A stretch of 64,000 bases of DNA from Eucalyptus grandis (GCF_016545825.1 NC_052622.1:44663263-44727262); one strand, 5' to 3'. Positions 11,931-25,050 are shown, counted from the first letter of the stretch. A program made the numbers and translations. Notes: a model not told the origin generated them from the letters alone.

Positions 11931-14105
11931 ATGTGGGCGCAACCGCACCGCAAGGACGTGGAATCGGGGGCCCGGCCCCTGTACCCGATGATGCTCGAGA
12001 GCCCCGAGCTGCGGTGGGCCTTCATCCGGAAAATCTACTCCATCGTCGCCCTCCAGCTGCTCGCCACCATCGCCGTCGGCGCCGTCGTCGTCTCCGTCCA
12101 CCCCATCTCCCGTTTCTTCGTCAGCACCACCGCCGGCTTGGCGCTCTACATCGTCCTCATCATCACGCCCTTCATCGGTGCGTTTTCCTGAATCCCCGCG
12201 GTGGGACTCTTCTCGTATTTTGAAATTTCTCCCGGCGCGCGGCGATTGGCGCCGGTTTTGAACGGTTGAGTGACGGTTTTTTTTATTCTTTTCTTGCGGC
12301 AGTTCTGTGTCCGTTGTACTATTATCACCAGCGGCATCCTGTGAACTATCTCCTGCTCGGGATTTTCACGGTTACCTTGGCGTTCGCGGTTGGATTGACG
12401 TGTGCATTCACGAGCGGTGAGCCTTGTTCCTCTTATTTGTGTTTCGGATTTTCGTTACTCGCAACACTCGATTGCTTACTGGAATAGGGCATGGAGATGG
12501 CATCTTTGATCCAATCGCGCAGATAGGGTTTATGTTTCAACTCTCTCAAAATGGAATCTATTCCAAACATATTCGCTATGTTGGGAATATTCATAATATA
12601 TAGATTTCCGGAAGCTCGCGATTAAGTTGAATCGCAAGAGGGAGAGGATTTGGAGTGCAGATGGAGCTGTAAATAAATCTGCATAGAGAACTTTAATGGA
12701 AGAATGGAGGTGTTTTCTATAATCAGGAAAACACTATCTTCTCTGATATCTTGGTTCCTCAAGTTTAGGAAATTCATAATCTGTGCATGTTTATGCCTAT
12801 TGAATACATAAAAAATTTAAGGAGGTGCGACAATAGATTCTTTCTATTGTTTAAGAAGCTAGAGTAAGTGTTGTGGAGATGAATTAGGGGATGTGAAATG
12901 TGGTACCTGCAAAAGTAATTCCAACTTGCATATTATGGTTTAGATTGGATGGCAAAAGACGGGGCCATGCTGCCTGAGCAAACCGGTTAATGGCTAGATA
13001 TCGGTTGTCGATAACTAGCTATTATGGGGTTGTGGTGCTGTACTGATAGCCTTTTGCTTTGTGCTTGATCGCCTGTACAATGGTGAGTGCTTGTTTGATC
13101 AAAGCTAAAGATTTAAGAGTAGGTTTTGCATTTGTGCCCCATCTTATGAAAAAGTTCGTGTGCTTCTTTGATTAGATAGTAGACTCCTCTATATGAGTAA
13201 CGGGTTTAGTAGACAAGTGCATCCAGAGCACTAACTAAGCTAAGCAGGAAAGGAAAATACACCTTTCGAGATACTTTGTAATTTGAAGTGCACATTTAAA
13301 ACGGCCGACTTTTAAAAAAAGCATATTCAATAAGGCTTAACTAGTGCATACTGCATAGCAGGACCCAAAGTGATCCGGCCCTTTTCCAGACCCTGCACGG
13401 TGGGAGCTCAATGCAATTGAGCTGCCTTATTTTTTTAATTCATTGAGGCTTAACTAGTGTCCCCAGGGAAACTCTATAGCATTTTCCCGAAAAATTATGG
13501 TGGTGGCGTCTTTGTCTCTTCCTTTTGGAGTCCCTTTTTCAATGCGATTTTCGATGTAGGAGGTAGCATCTTCTTCTATGTCTGTGCTTGTTAACCAAGA
13601 TCATAAAACCTCATCATTTATGCTGTTTTGAATGGTAACAGGGAAGGTCATACTGGAAGCCGTTATTTTGACTGCTGTGGTAGTCGTCAGCCTTACTCTC
13701 TACACGTTCTGGGCTGCTAGGAGGGGTCAGGATTTCAACTTCCTTGGACCCTTCTTGTTTGGTGCTGTCATTGTGCTTATGGTGTTTGCAATGATACAGG
13801 TATATGAATGGAACAATGTGTGTACTAAGCCATCTGCTTCACAAACTTTTTTTGTGGAGAGTAACTCTTCTTTGTGGTGGTGTTGGTTGTGGCTGCAGAT
13901 CCTCTTTCCTTTGGGCAAGATCTCTGTGATGATATACGGGTGCTTGGCCGCACTCATTTTCTGTGGGTACATCGTCTATGACACAGACAATCTGATCAAA
14001 CGCTACTCATATGATGAATACATCTGGGCTGCGGTTTCACTGTACCTCGACATTATCAACCTATTTCTCGCTTTGTTGACCATCTTCAGAGCTGCTGACA
14101 GCTAG
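11931..14105 (+). CDS. LFG: LIFEGUARD/BAX inhibitor-1-like membrane protein
   Basis: Four exons, 11931-12177, 12303-12416, 13642-13799 and 13899-14105, join in frame through GT-AG introns to give 241 residues, the normal LFG length. Plant LFG proteins sit in ER or tonoplast membranes and limit stress- or pathogen-induced cell death by affecting calcium leak. The N-terminus is short and charged, with the family phrase PLYPMMLESPELRWAFIRKI. About seven hydrophobic segments follow (near residues 35-56, 64-85, 100-117, 121-143, 150-172, 176-195 and 212-235). The UPF0005 signature shows in LGPFLFGAVIVL and in GYIVYDTDNLIKRYSYDEYI, with the Asp pair expected near the pore. Intron 2 is 1.2 kb; intron 3 is only 99 nt and has no in-frame stop. 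Family assignment is secure; the member number is not claimed. Confidence 0.95.
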
Positions 14106-15550
14106 ACAGTGTTGTTCTGATCCGAGTATGTCTTTTCTTCACCCCTTGTTTCTAGATCTCTCCTTCCACCAAGTGAACATACCAAAGGAAAAAAGGCCGG
14201 TTAGTCTATGTTGATTGTAGGCAATGTTTGAACTATATCCATTTTCAACTCATCTTTTGGTGCGACGCAAGCATGGGTAGCAACTTTTCCATGACAAATA
14301 TCGGATGTCTATGCATTGCAGCATTTTGTAAGTTTGTGGGCATGGTCCATGAAGTCTTTAAGTACATATATGGGATAATGTTCTTCGATTGCCGAGATGT
14401 CTTTGGGGAATGCGGCAAATTAAATTATTTTTTGTTTAGAGACGAGAGAGACTGCGGCTTATAGATGACGCGTTGTTTTCTTATGTAAATTGAGCGTGGA
14501 AGGAAGGGATCCATCTCGTGAAGAAACTGTATACTAGCGCTGAGAGCTTTTGGGGGTTATCATAAACGTGGACTTAGCTTAGCCCCCGTTGAAGGTACCC
14601 CGATGCAATTCTCGAGAGGAATCACCACATGATTGCGTACGTGATGATGTACATGGCAATGGCTTCTTCCTCCCTTCGTCGGGAATCCCGAGCTATTTTT
14701 TCAGGTCTCTTTTTCTCCTCGTGTATCAACAAAAGGAAGAAATGAAAGAGAAAAAGGAGAGCTTTGCTAATTTTGACGGGGGGGCGACCTCTGCATGCTC
14801 GGAGAAGAATTCATGTTCACCGTTTCCCCGAATGAACGTGCAAAGCTAAATTCACTCGGAGCGAGTGCATGACCTCCGCAATTTGAAAAACGAAGTCACG
14901 AGACAAGCAACGATTGTTGTTTGTTGCGATGGTGGTGTCTTGTTAATGTTGGGCATGCTTGCAGTTAACTTGTGGTAAATTTGAAGTCAGTGATCGAACG
15001 TTGACCGTGTTATCTTTACAAATTTCTGCACGATTGAGAGATAGATGCATCCTCCCTTGTCAAACCATTCAACTAGTTTTGTCCCAGCATACGATAAAGC
15101 AGTCTCGGTCCTCGGCAGAGTCTGAGTACACTGTTGAATCGTTGAGCTGGTCCCCTCGGCCTCTCGTTGCAGAGTCGATCATACTGTAAGAAGCTGAGAG
15201 CATCTCTTTATTTCATATCAAGGGGATGCTCATTTGGATATTATCAATGGACGAAGTGAGAAATTCATTTCCATACATATCAAATGTTTCATCCTTCCAT
15301 ATGAAAATCCACAACGAGTCCATCTCAAGGCATTCGTGTATGTCAGTGTTCATGATGCTTCGCCATCTGGGGATGTCGCGAAAATCCATAGACATGGCGC
15401 ATTCAGAGCAAACCTATATATGCTTAAACCTAGAGTCCCGCCAATTTAGCTGCTTGAGACGATAAGTAAACCTCAAGCAGAAAAGTGAAAAAAGGAGAAT
15501 ATCTAATAATGAAGATCAAAGGCTTCCCACTGTGAACGTGCAAACTGAGT
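14106..15550. other. 3' flanks between the LIFEGUARD and FORKED-like genes
   Basis: The two genes converge here, so the stretch should hold the 3'-UTR of each. No conserved open frame or repeat is visible. The poly(A) sites cannot be placed with confidence. Confidence 0.5.
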
Positions 15551-18500
15551 TCAAGAGGTGCTCTTTCTTTCAGCGACCATAGACAGAAGCCTCGTCACGC
15601 CTTGTGTCCAGATCTCGTATTCCCGTCTATTCTTGCACTCAAACTCTACAATGCCCCGTGCTGCTGTCTTGAGTCCGAAGTAGCGGCGTTGTTCGCCACC
15701 GTCGAAGATGTGCCTCCCAGGCCACGCTGGCACATCCTTGTAGACTTCCACGATGACATCTGGTTTTCCAGCAAAGGGAATGGTTAATATGGTTTGTTGA
15801 ATTTATTCTTTTTTCTAAAATGCTTTTCATTCTTCCCTGGATCTAATTGAATCAAAAGTTGAGATCAGGAAATGTATGATATCTGATGCAGGAGAGACAT
15901 ACTCTTGTTCTTTTTGGTTATGCTTCCAGCTACATGTTTGCTCTTCATCTTTAGGACAACCTGAAAAGAGCGTCAAACTCAGATGAAGATACGATCTGAT
16001 GATGAAACCGGAAAAATCCTGTATTGTCGAAAACTGTCTTGGACATCGGTCATATTTTCCTGCAGCTAGTTCAAGGATCTAATCCTTTTGAAATTCCTGA
16101 TTTACTAAACGTCAACTATATTATGTGCGCTGACTGGCATTGGATCGACTGTAGCGCCCTCTACAGGCAGTTCCATTCAACAATGACAAAACTATGACTA
16201 CATCCAGCAATCGATAGATTAATTTCGTGTTTGTAGCTCTTGACTTGTCCTGGATTCAAGGTGCTAATCATGATAAAAATGACTAGGGGCTTTTCACAAT
16301 CACAATACTAAGTTAAAACACACTCGAAAAGAGCAGCACGAACCTGGCCGCTCTGGTTGATATAGACAGACACAATTTTCCAGTGAAGATCACCTGCACC
16401 GCAAAAATCCAATCAATATGCATATGACTCCCCAGTATTATCATCACCAGATTTCCAGATTCGAAAAGTGACCTTTACGTGTGCGCTTCAGAAGCTCAGT
16501 TCCCTTGGCAAGAAATTCCTGGATGCAGACTCCGAGAAAGTTATCTCCAGCCACAACAAGTTCCCCGCTATTGCCGAAGCTAGGATGATTGCTGTTTCTA
16601 TTGGCTTTACCGCTGCATCCGATCCCGACCCCCTTTTCCAATGGCAACACTGCTGCAATATTCCACACCTCCTTCGCTGTTCTAGCCTTAAGTGTTGCTG
16701 CTCCACGCAAAGCTGCTCGGCAAGGACAAAAACCCCATACTGCGTAAGCACTATGTAGAACTCGAGAGTAAAATAGATTCCATTGAAAATAATTATTGTG
16801 TATCCGTAGTCTCAATTGTTGATTATTTTACATATGGTACATATTTCTTTTGCACGTCATCTTGCATTCATGGTCCTAAGCAATCCAAATGATTCCATAA
16901 TTCGTATAAGACCAATCTTAAAATGGTGCTCGTGTATATGATCTAAGAACTACGCAGCTGGAGCGTCCTTCAGATTCGTACGATACAGCTAATTGCATGA
17001 TTAAACTGTTCATGGTCTTCAGAAAGAGCCAGCAGTACCTGTTGCTGCAGCAGCAGTTAAGGTCGTGATATCGTCGTGTGAACGGACATTGACAGCGGAG
17101 CTCACAACGGAAGCCAGATGGTCACGCTCGGCTCCCATGGTCTCTGCGGCCTCCACACACTGCGCCGCCACCAGTGTTGCGGCCGACGCCACTGCCATGT
17201 CGGTCTTCGCTGTTTCTTCATTCTTTCTCGAAGATGAGGAGGCAGCCGTAGCAGCTGCAATCGCTGCTACTGCCGACGCCACTGAGGCGACGGAGACGGC
17301 AGCGTGCAGCTGCGCATTTTGGACTCGGGCTTCCTCTTTCTTCTTCTCTCTCCTGTCCTTCAGCCACCTCCCGACCGTTCTCCCCCCACCCGGTGTAGTG
17401 ACGGTGCTGGCAGTGACGGAACGGCCGCCTGTGAGTAACGGCTGCAGGGTGTTGTGGGAGCGGAAGAACTGCCATCGTTATACAGTAATCGATTACGAAT
17501 AGCACTAACTTGGTATTAGAAACATCGATTAATGCATTTATCTGAGAACACTTTGACAAGTTATTTTGATTGTCAGAAAACATGTCAGCGTCCAGGAATA
17601 TGGTTCTTGTTTTCAATGAATGACAAGAAATGCGTCCAGAGTTATCGTGGCAATTGCAGCACGCCAATGTCTGTTCAGAACACTGTTGCTCAAGATCTCC
17701 TAAAACATCGAATATCTCATAGAATTCCTTTCCCTCTTTTTGATGTCACACTTAAATGGAATTTGAGCTAGTTTTCACGCATCATAAAAATCGACATCTC
17801 TAATCAGATTGAGTGCGGGTCGCTCTCAGTGCAAAGGATTCATGATGAATTACAAGCCTTCTTGCCAGAAGTTGTTTTCTCGCCACGCAAAGGCTTAGTC
17901 ATCTTACCAACTCGACTGACTTTTTTTATTCCAGAGAACTTGACTTATTTCGTCTACGGAAGGTGGCAAACCGCAAACCTTCTTTGTGAAGGCAATATTC
18001 AAAGAGCCACGTTCGTGCATTTTTCATTTTTAGTAACTAATTATATCCCACGTCTAAAACCCTTAAATGAAGGGAAAATACCAAGAAAAGCTAATGTATG
18101 AAAATCTTAAATATCGTGAGATTTACATGAGAGGCTCACGTGAGACCCACAAAATCAATGGTTGTGATTCACTCTTTTCATTCCAATTCAATAGTAGATT
18201 ATATGTCTTGGGTTCCTAACCTAATTTAAGTTTTGAGTAATCTAATTACAATCTCGAAGCAGATGAATTACTATCAAGAAAGAAGAGAACTTCCCAATAT
18301 AACAAAAAAAAAAAAAAAAAAAACTCTGCAGTTAAAAGCAGTGGAAAAGACAAATGAAGAAACTGTATTGCGGGGAGAGAGAGAGAGAGAGACCTTAACG
18401 ATGTCGTCAAAGTCATCGGGAGGAGAAACGGGAGGGCTGTCCTCCGCCAAAGAACCGCCGCCGCCATTCAGCGGGCCACTGCTATGAGAAAGCCTCCCGG

Positions 18501-19344
18501 ACGTCAATGGAGACACCTCCTGCAAATTTCAATACCCACTTTAAAACCACAGCTACTTGACCATGCTGCAGCTTTCTTATTCACACGTCAAGCAGGAGAC
18601 TCTTCAGCTCGGAGTTTGAATGCAACAGTTCATATTGTAGACGAATCTTTCATCACTTAACTCAAAAAGACCGTAAACATATGGAACCTAAGCTCATTAT
18701 CTGCCGCACTACCTATGCACGTAGTCAAATCAAACATTGAGACAGAGTAATGACCGAAATAGCATGAACAATAGCCAGAACATAAACACAAGAGGCAACG
18801 CCTGCATTCGACCCTATGGCGCGTCCTTTGACACTGTGTCAGAGCGGAGCCAGTAAAATTCTTCAGTAGAAGTACAACCGTATAAATGTAGCAATAGAAC
18901 AAAAGAAACTAAGTAGAATGCAATGTTTAGCATCCCAGTACTCACCGACTGCGACATTATGCGTTCGAGAACGAGCTGCGAAGTGGCGGTGGAATTGAAC
19001 GAGAAGCGATGGTTCGCGGGGAGAGAGCTCGCCAAGTCCTCGACGATGGGCTCTTCGTCGATCATCAGCTCTTCTTTAATTGTCGGAGTCGCGCATGAGG
19101 AGACGTTGACAGACTTGGAAGAAGCCATGGAAGGAGTGGTGGCGGAGGTAAGAGCGGGAGGAGGAGGTGAAGAAGGACGACGATGGTGTCGAGCGAGAGC
19201 CTTGCACACTTCGAGCGCCGACACGCTCCACGTCCTCGACAGGAACTCCATCGGCTCCTTTGGGCTCTCCAATATCTGAGCTCCGCCCGCGTTCGCGAGC
19301 TCCGGCTGCCGGCGGGCGTGGCGGTGGAAGGTAGCGGCGTCCAT
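15551..19344 (-). CDS. FORKED/VAN3-binding-like protein (auxin-canalisation + PH)
   Basis: Seven exons, 18946-19344, 18394-18519, 17039-17468, 16473-16712, 16344-16393, 15903-15960 and 15551-15759, give 503 residues ending at TGA 15553-15551; all phases agree. Proteins of this family bind VAN3 ARF-GAP at the trans-Golgi and help place PIN1 during vein patterning. The start is the ATG at 19344, followed by [21 protein letters not shown]. The auxin-canalisation domain includes [15 protein letters not shown], an Ala-rich helix with [20 protein letters not shown], and [17 protein letters not shown]. The PH-like domain (about 399-503) runs from [12 protein letters not shown] through [20 protein letters not shown] to [18 protein letters not shown]. 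The exon 2 donor is AAG|GTCTCT, inside a GA/CT microsatellite, and is weaker than the other donors. Family certain; orthologue not assigned. Confidence 0.93.
18304..18392. repeat. A20 run and (GA)n microsatellite abutting a splice donor
   Basis: A 20-base A run at 18304-18323 and a GA run at 18375-18392 lie in intron 2 of the FORKED-like gene. The GA run, read on the minus strand as CT repeats, begins right after the donor GT. Confidence 0.85.
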
Positions 19345-22300
19345 GGATGCGTGTGTTGCGAGCACTCTTTGTCGAGTGGGGTTGGCGTTTCAAAGCAAGT
19401 AGATATATAGAGGAGGGTGATTAATTCACTGGGGCATATGTTTGGACCCTCGGTCTTATTTAAGGACTCACATCACGTGTACCATGTTCACGTGAATTAG
19501 ACTCGCGCAATAATATTTGTCCTGTCAAGTGATGAATTTCAAAAAAAATTTCTAGCGGGACCACGGTATCAGTGGTGGAGATGTATTTAGTTTTATACGA
19601 TTTATATAGACCGCATGATTATGGGGCACTAGGAGCTTACTTGTAGAAGAGAATTCGCCACTGAAAACCTTAAATTATGTTCACTAATATACCAATATCC
19701 AAACTTTAACTGTATTATCAAAATTCCTAAACCCATATCAATGTGACAATAATATATACTATCTCCTACCAAAAGCGCTCAATTTTGCCTACTGTGATAC
19801 CAATACTCAATTTTTTTTTTTTGTTTCGCCAATATCTCGAACTTTTGTGTCGTAGTGGGTATAATTTAGGGATTAATATAATGCAAAAAAATCGAGATAT
19901 TAGTGTCACGAAGGGCATACTTGGTCACTGATATCACAGTTGGCATAATTTAAGATCTTAGTGGTATTATTGTAGGGTGACGCGAAAAGATCAATTTCTA
20001 ATCAATGCATCAAATTTGGTTAAAAAAAATAGCATGTTATGTTCATATATATAAACACTTCGTCCTTGATTATATCAACTTTGGAAATTGACTTTCGTGT
20101 CTTTAAAGTTATCGTCTCCCTAATATTTTCAATGTGATAACTTTAGTTTTGCAAATTTGATTTCTCGTGGCCTCCAATCACAACTCATCACCTTGTTACA
20201 ACATGTAAACTAACCCATCATATGAAAAATGGTGTATGAGCCATCAAGTCCCAAAAGGAGTGCTTTGAGTAATTACGAGAAGGGGCACCAATTCGGGCGA
20301 ATGTTTACTAATGAATTACTCAACATTGATCAACAAGGTCTCTTCTCATTCGACTAGGCATGTGAGTTAGACTAATAATTAATCGGGTTGGATGTGCAAT
20401 TTTTTGTCCCATTCTATGATGTAGTGTCTATTTTTTGTCATTTCCTATGGTCCACGCAAGTAGTTGGTCAAAGGAGGAGGAAAGAAAGGGAATCAGCCAA
20501 TGGCGGAGAGGAAGCATGTGGTGGAATTGTGCTTTTCGATCCTGCGGTGTGCCTGGCAGAGTCGCCAGCGCTGCTGCGAAAGCCCCACCTTGATCTTGAT
20601 CTTGGTTTAAGAAAGATAAACAAAAGAGACTCGAGGATTATGCTTTTCCCATAGAGGTGCATCAAAAGATTGACAAGTTTAGCTACTTTATGGCCTTTCA
20701 CGAGAGAATAAAATTCTCTCTTTTCAGACAATATCCTCCATAAAAATGAGGGTCTCCGTACTTTTGTGGTAACAAGAATGTTTTACTTTGTTGTCTTCAC
20801 TCGCATAAGTTCCCCCTGTAGCTGTTAAAGCACTATCCTGTGAAGAGCCCCATCGTCCCAGGGAGAAGATGCGGAACCGGACAGGAAACTTTCAGACCCT
20901 GTTGAGTTTGACCTGATGCTGGCTGAGGAGAGGGATTTGAATATGCTCCCAACAAACGCCAAAAACGAAATCGCACGTCGTTGGCTGGAGCACTTGGCGT
21001 TGTCATAAGACCCGACATGTCTTGAGGTCGGGTCTGGATGTAGCAGTCTCCGGTCTCCATGCGTACGTGATAGATACTTTGAAGTACACAATGTTCATGC
21101 TACTCAGAGTGAGCACCGTGGAAAATGAGTATTTCTGTGATTCAGTTTAAGACCTTGAATGACCATGGCGAACATTAAAAATCAATTAGTTGAAAACTTT
21201 GGCTTTGCTTTTCTCTTTAAAGGTATAAATATGTGCACTAATATATCAGCGACACAAGAGATCCCATGTTGAATAAACAAAGAGAAATGGAGTGGTTAAA
21301 TTGGCTTGTATTTCGATAATGTTAACATCATAAAAACGGGTTCAATTGGAAATTTTTATGTGCTCTAATTAGAAATTGCGTGCATTGGAATCTTGACAAA
21401 CCATGCGGGCTATGATGTGTTATGATTAGAAAGGACCATAGAAGAGAATGTTCTTGCCTAGGCCATGGATCGTTCTTGATGGACCAAGTAAATCTTTACT
21501 AAATCGATCTTGCACGGGGCTCAGCAATTCATTTGGTCCATATGGACTAGGTTCATACTACGTTTTTCCACCGTAGGAGGGCCCTCTCTTTTCGCGCATG
21601 CTTGTGGTGCCACGACTTCCCCGTGCCATAGATTTTCTTAAATCAATTTATTGCACTGTGATTCAATGTAGAGAACCGTAACTAACCATTTTATGAAAAG
21701 AATTCGAATTTCGAAAGATGCAACAACTTCATTTACGATGAAATCGATAAGAGAAATCACTATAGTCGTGTTTTGCAGCATTCCATACGATGAGAATGAA
21801 CTGATTTACGACTACTTATGTGAGGACCTGATGGACCCTTTTACGCAAGTCCACGTGATCAACGATCGTGATTCCATTTGAACCTAGGCTGAGAGTTTCT
21901 CCGACAAGAGGGAAGACGGTGCCTGGCACGATGGGCACCATGGAAGGACCGTTCCCTTTCTTTCCCAGCTCGTTCGAACAGCTGTTGTGGGCACAAAAGC
22001 TGCGCGCTGGGAGGAGGGTCTGTAGGGTTCTTTTTGTTTGGTATCGGAGTGCGCGTGCTTTTAAATCACGTCACCTCCGCTCTTCTTTCCTTTTTCCCCC
22101 CCTTCCCCACCTCGAGAACATCATCTTCCTCACTCGCAGATGATGATACAGAAGCTTGTCAGCTTTTGCTATTTAAAATCTCTGCCCTCGCCCTTCTACT
22201 TCATCATCGCTTTAGTAAAAGGGAGCCCTAAGCCATACGTAATATTATGCATAGCTCTCTCTTTATTCCATCTGCTTCAGCCTCTTTTTCTGTAGGTTCT

Positions 22301-22739
22301 TCTTCTCTTATTCGTTCGTACCCCTTTGTCTATCTGCCTTTGCAGTTCTGTGGTTGTCTGGCTGGCCGGGGCCACTTTTTCCTTAGCAGGGTTCTGGTCT
22401 TTTGTCCCTCTTATCTCTTCTCTGTTGCCACTTACGTTCGCTTCTGTCTTCTTTATCATCAGTTTCTTGTTAGTTTCTTCTTAAATGCCTGCCTGTTTGT
22501 ATTCTTGTTGGGAACATTGTCGACTAATACAGATGATATTTAAGGGTTCTTAGATCGTCGATGCCTTTAAAATATGTAATTTTGTGACCATCAAACTCAA
22601 CATCGAGGTCGCATGTGATGACTCGCTGGGCTCTCCTTTCTGAGTTACTTTGGTCTGGTCATTTGGCCATCCAAGATTCTTCCTTGTCGAAGATAATCGC
22701 GGATTGCACATAACACCTAGATTAACATCTTGGTACTGT
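19345..22739. other. Intergenic DNA between the FORKED-like gene and the array
   Basis: The first few hundred bases must include the promoter of the FORKED-like gene. No conserved gene was recognised. Open frames of 60-90 codons at 20.4-21.1 kb and 21.7-22.5 kb match no known family. The stretch 22460-22540 resembles the 3' end of array copy 4 (see findings). Confidence 0.5.
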
Positions 22740-23120
22740 TCTCCAGATTGGATAAACCTGTGTAAGCTTGAATATAAGCCAAATAAGATGTCCTAGCTTC
22801 AAGAGTGACACACTCTCTCTTTTACGGTATCAATTCAAAGTCATTAAGTTTCCAATTTCAGGTATGTTTAAAGAATCCCATGTCGAATTCTATTCATTTT
22901 GCCATCATATTGGGCCTAGTTTGGATAGGACCTTAAAGTCAGGCCTAAATTGTTGTCCAATCTCATCCATCTTAATATAAATATTTAAACCTAGCTGGAC
23001 TTCTATAATGGTCTTGTCAATGACACACATAACATTACTCTTTGGGCTCATTTGGCTTAGGAGGCCAGGGGGCCCATTGGGCCATGGGCGCCAGGCCTAA
23101 GTTGATAGTATATGCATCAT
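22740..23120 (+). repeat. Array flank block, copy A (pair of 43380-43790)
   Basis: It shares the order of many segments with 43380-43790, among them ATAAGCCAAATAA, TTATTCATTTTGCC-like, TTGTTGTCCAA and ACATTACTCTTTGGGCTCAT. This block marks the left end of unit 1 and of unit 5, so it belongs to the ancestral duplicated segment. Confidence 0.75.
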
Positions 23121-23283
23121 TTTTCAAATAAGGTGTGAAGTTTGTGAATTGAAACGATGTGATTGGTTTAGCTAATTAAGGCTTAGGATTGAAATGTCAT
23201 CTCTTCTTAAGTCAAATAATCTTGATAATCAAACACCCACACATTCTCATTCACAACCTTTTCATCCCTAAAGAATGACATGA

Positions 23284-23480
23284 CCTATTCCCTCAAGATT
23301 GGTGTAGTTGGTTGAGGGGTTGGGGATTTCCAGCTCAAGAACTAGAGGCCATCTGTTGGAATCCCACCAACTGCATGGAAAAGTACTCCAAACAATCCAT
23401 CTCAGCAAAGCAAAGACCCGAACTTAACCGGTTTCAAGTCTCCATGCTTGTGCTCTTAGATTATAACTAAAAACAACGTG
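23284..23480 (+). mobile_element. tRNA-related SINE-like element in unit 1
   Basis: It carries a box A-like stretch GTGTAGTTGGTTGAGG at about 23304-23319 and a box B-like stretch GTTGGAATCCC about 40 bases further on, as in a tRNA gene. A tRNA-unrelated body and an AATTATAACTAAAAA-like end follow. The same body is found in the other units, complete in unit 5 and 5'-truncated in units 2 and 3. No functional tRNA fold is claimed. Confidence 0.45.
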
Positions 23481-24628
23481 ACCTAAAGCTCTTCCTTTAC
23501 CCAACTAACTAAATTATTCCCCATTTACTATTCAATATGAAACCCTGCTTTTTCTAATGCATCATCACGTACAAGTCCAACAAATAGAACTCAAGCTTCC
23601 CTAGAAATTATTAAAAAAAGATGAAGTGTCAACAGAGTGGTCGCATGAAATTACCCAGCACTTCGTTCCTCCGTGTATTAGTTGGACAAGCAAAGGGCAT
23701 CGAAAACCGCCTCCCAACTGAACTAACGTTAGCATCGTCGTTTATGCCGGCCTCTCCGCTGCCTTTCACGCATTCTGATGCTGATGTCAATCGACGACGT
23801 GGCGATTGGTTCGTCACATCCGTGTGCTTCTCTTTGCTTGGAAGGTGATGGAGTGGACTTGGCATTTTTATTTTGACCTAAAAGTCGATTGGAGATGTTG
23901 AGGTAATTTCAGCCCGAACCAAACCAATCACTGTGGAGAAATCTCAAACCCGAAGCTGAACCAAATCAATAAATTCACAATTCAAACTGAACCGATAACT
24001 TGGTTTCAAGCGGAAGCACGAATGAGAAGTTTAAGGACTACTTGGGCTGTACACTTCAATGTAAAATGAAAGACATTAAAAAGTGCACGGTATTTTTATA
24101 CCGCATTAAAGGAAAGGATTATAATCATAATTAAATCAAATCAAAAATACCTAACACAAAAGATATCTATTTTAACTAGCTAAAGTTAAGAACATTGAAA
24201 ATCTTAGAAACTTTTTATGGTGATTATTCAAGATTCAATATCTATCAACGACGGACTTTTAATCCGACTGTGAGAATTCTTAAATAGGAAGGCTTTCACG
24301 GCTATATGCTAAACTATGAAATTCAGTCAATAAGACAAAAGGTTTATTACCTACATTTCTCGATTTTGTTTGATTTTATCGGTTTCAAACATGTACACTA
24401 AAACCGAAGCAATGGGCCAAGAAATAATTTCTGCAAACCAGAGCATAGTTGATCTTGTCGGTTCAGTTCTCGGATGAGATTTTTGAACAAAACCTCAATA
24501 GGCGAGAGGTGTAAGCACCTCGAGGTGTAAATCAATCTCATGCTCAATGAAACGATTTTCCATAACCAAAATGGTTCGGTTCTTCAGATTTAGTTTCCAC
24601 AGACGGTTCTAATTAAAATCAACTAATG

Positions 24629-24830
24629 TTAGGGAAAATAACCAAAAAAGCCGTAAACATGTTATAGGGTGGTTGATTTAGTCCTAAACTATCTGACAAT
24701 TTGCCAGTGGAATCCTTTCAGTCAATTTTTGTTGGAAATTGCTGTCGAAGACACCAGTCATTTTACGTGGTACGACAGGTGCCGACATAGACGATTGTTA
24801 TAATTTAAAAAAAGAAGAAGAAGAAAAACT
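24629..24830 (+). mobile_element. Single arm of a MITE-like element in the unit 1 promoter
   Basis: It begins AGGGAAAATAACCAAAAAAG and matches, in order, the left arm of the element at 27103-27977. No right arm is visible. It ends just upstream of the TTACGTCA motif of copy 1. The corresponding position in units 2 and 3 lacks it. Confidence 0.5.
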
Positions 24831-25050
24831 AAGTTACGTCACCTTAATGACATTAGAAGCTACGAGGTAGCTGGGGAACAGCACTGCGTGTTGGATCTCT
24901 CTCTCCAGACAATGAACTTTATATTTGAAAAGAGAGAGAAGTTCGATGGCCAAGCAAGCGAGAAGCTTCGCAAATATTAGTAAACGCTCTAACAAAGCAA
25001 GCATATAATAATATCCCAATTCGCGGTAGCTTCCACACAACACCTCTTTT

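Noticed and set aside
14228..14464. A 78-codon frame after the LIFEGUARD gene
   Set aside because: It lies in the probable 3'-UTR and has no similarity to any family.
22135..22220. Possible pri-miRNA hairpin (GATGATGATACAGAAG against CTTCTACTTCATCATC)
   Set aside because: The stem has several mismatches over about 16 bp, no known miRNA sequence is present and the loop is long.
23300..23370. Functional tRNA gene
   Set aside because: Box A- and box B-like words are present but acceptor and anticodon stems do not pair convincingly; better read as a SINE head.
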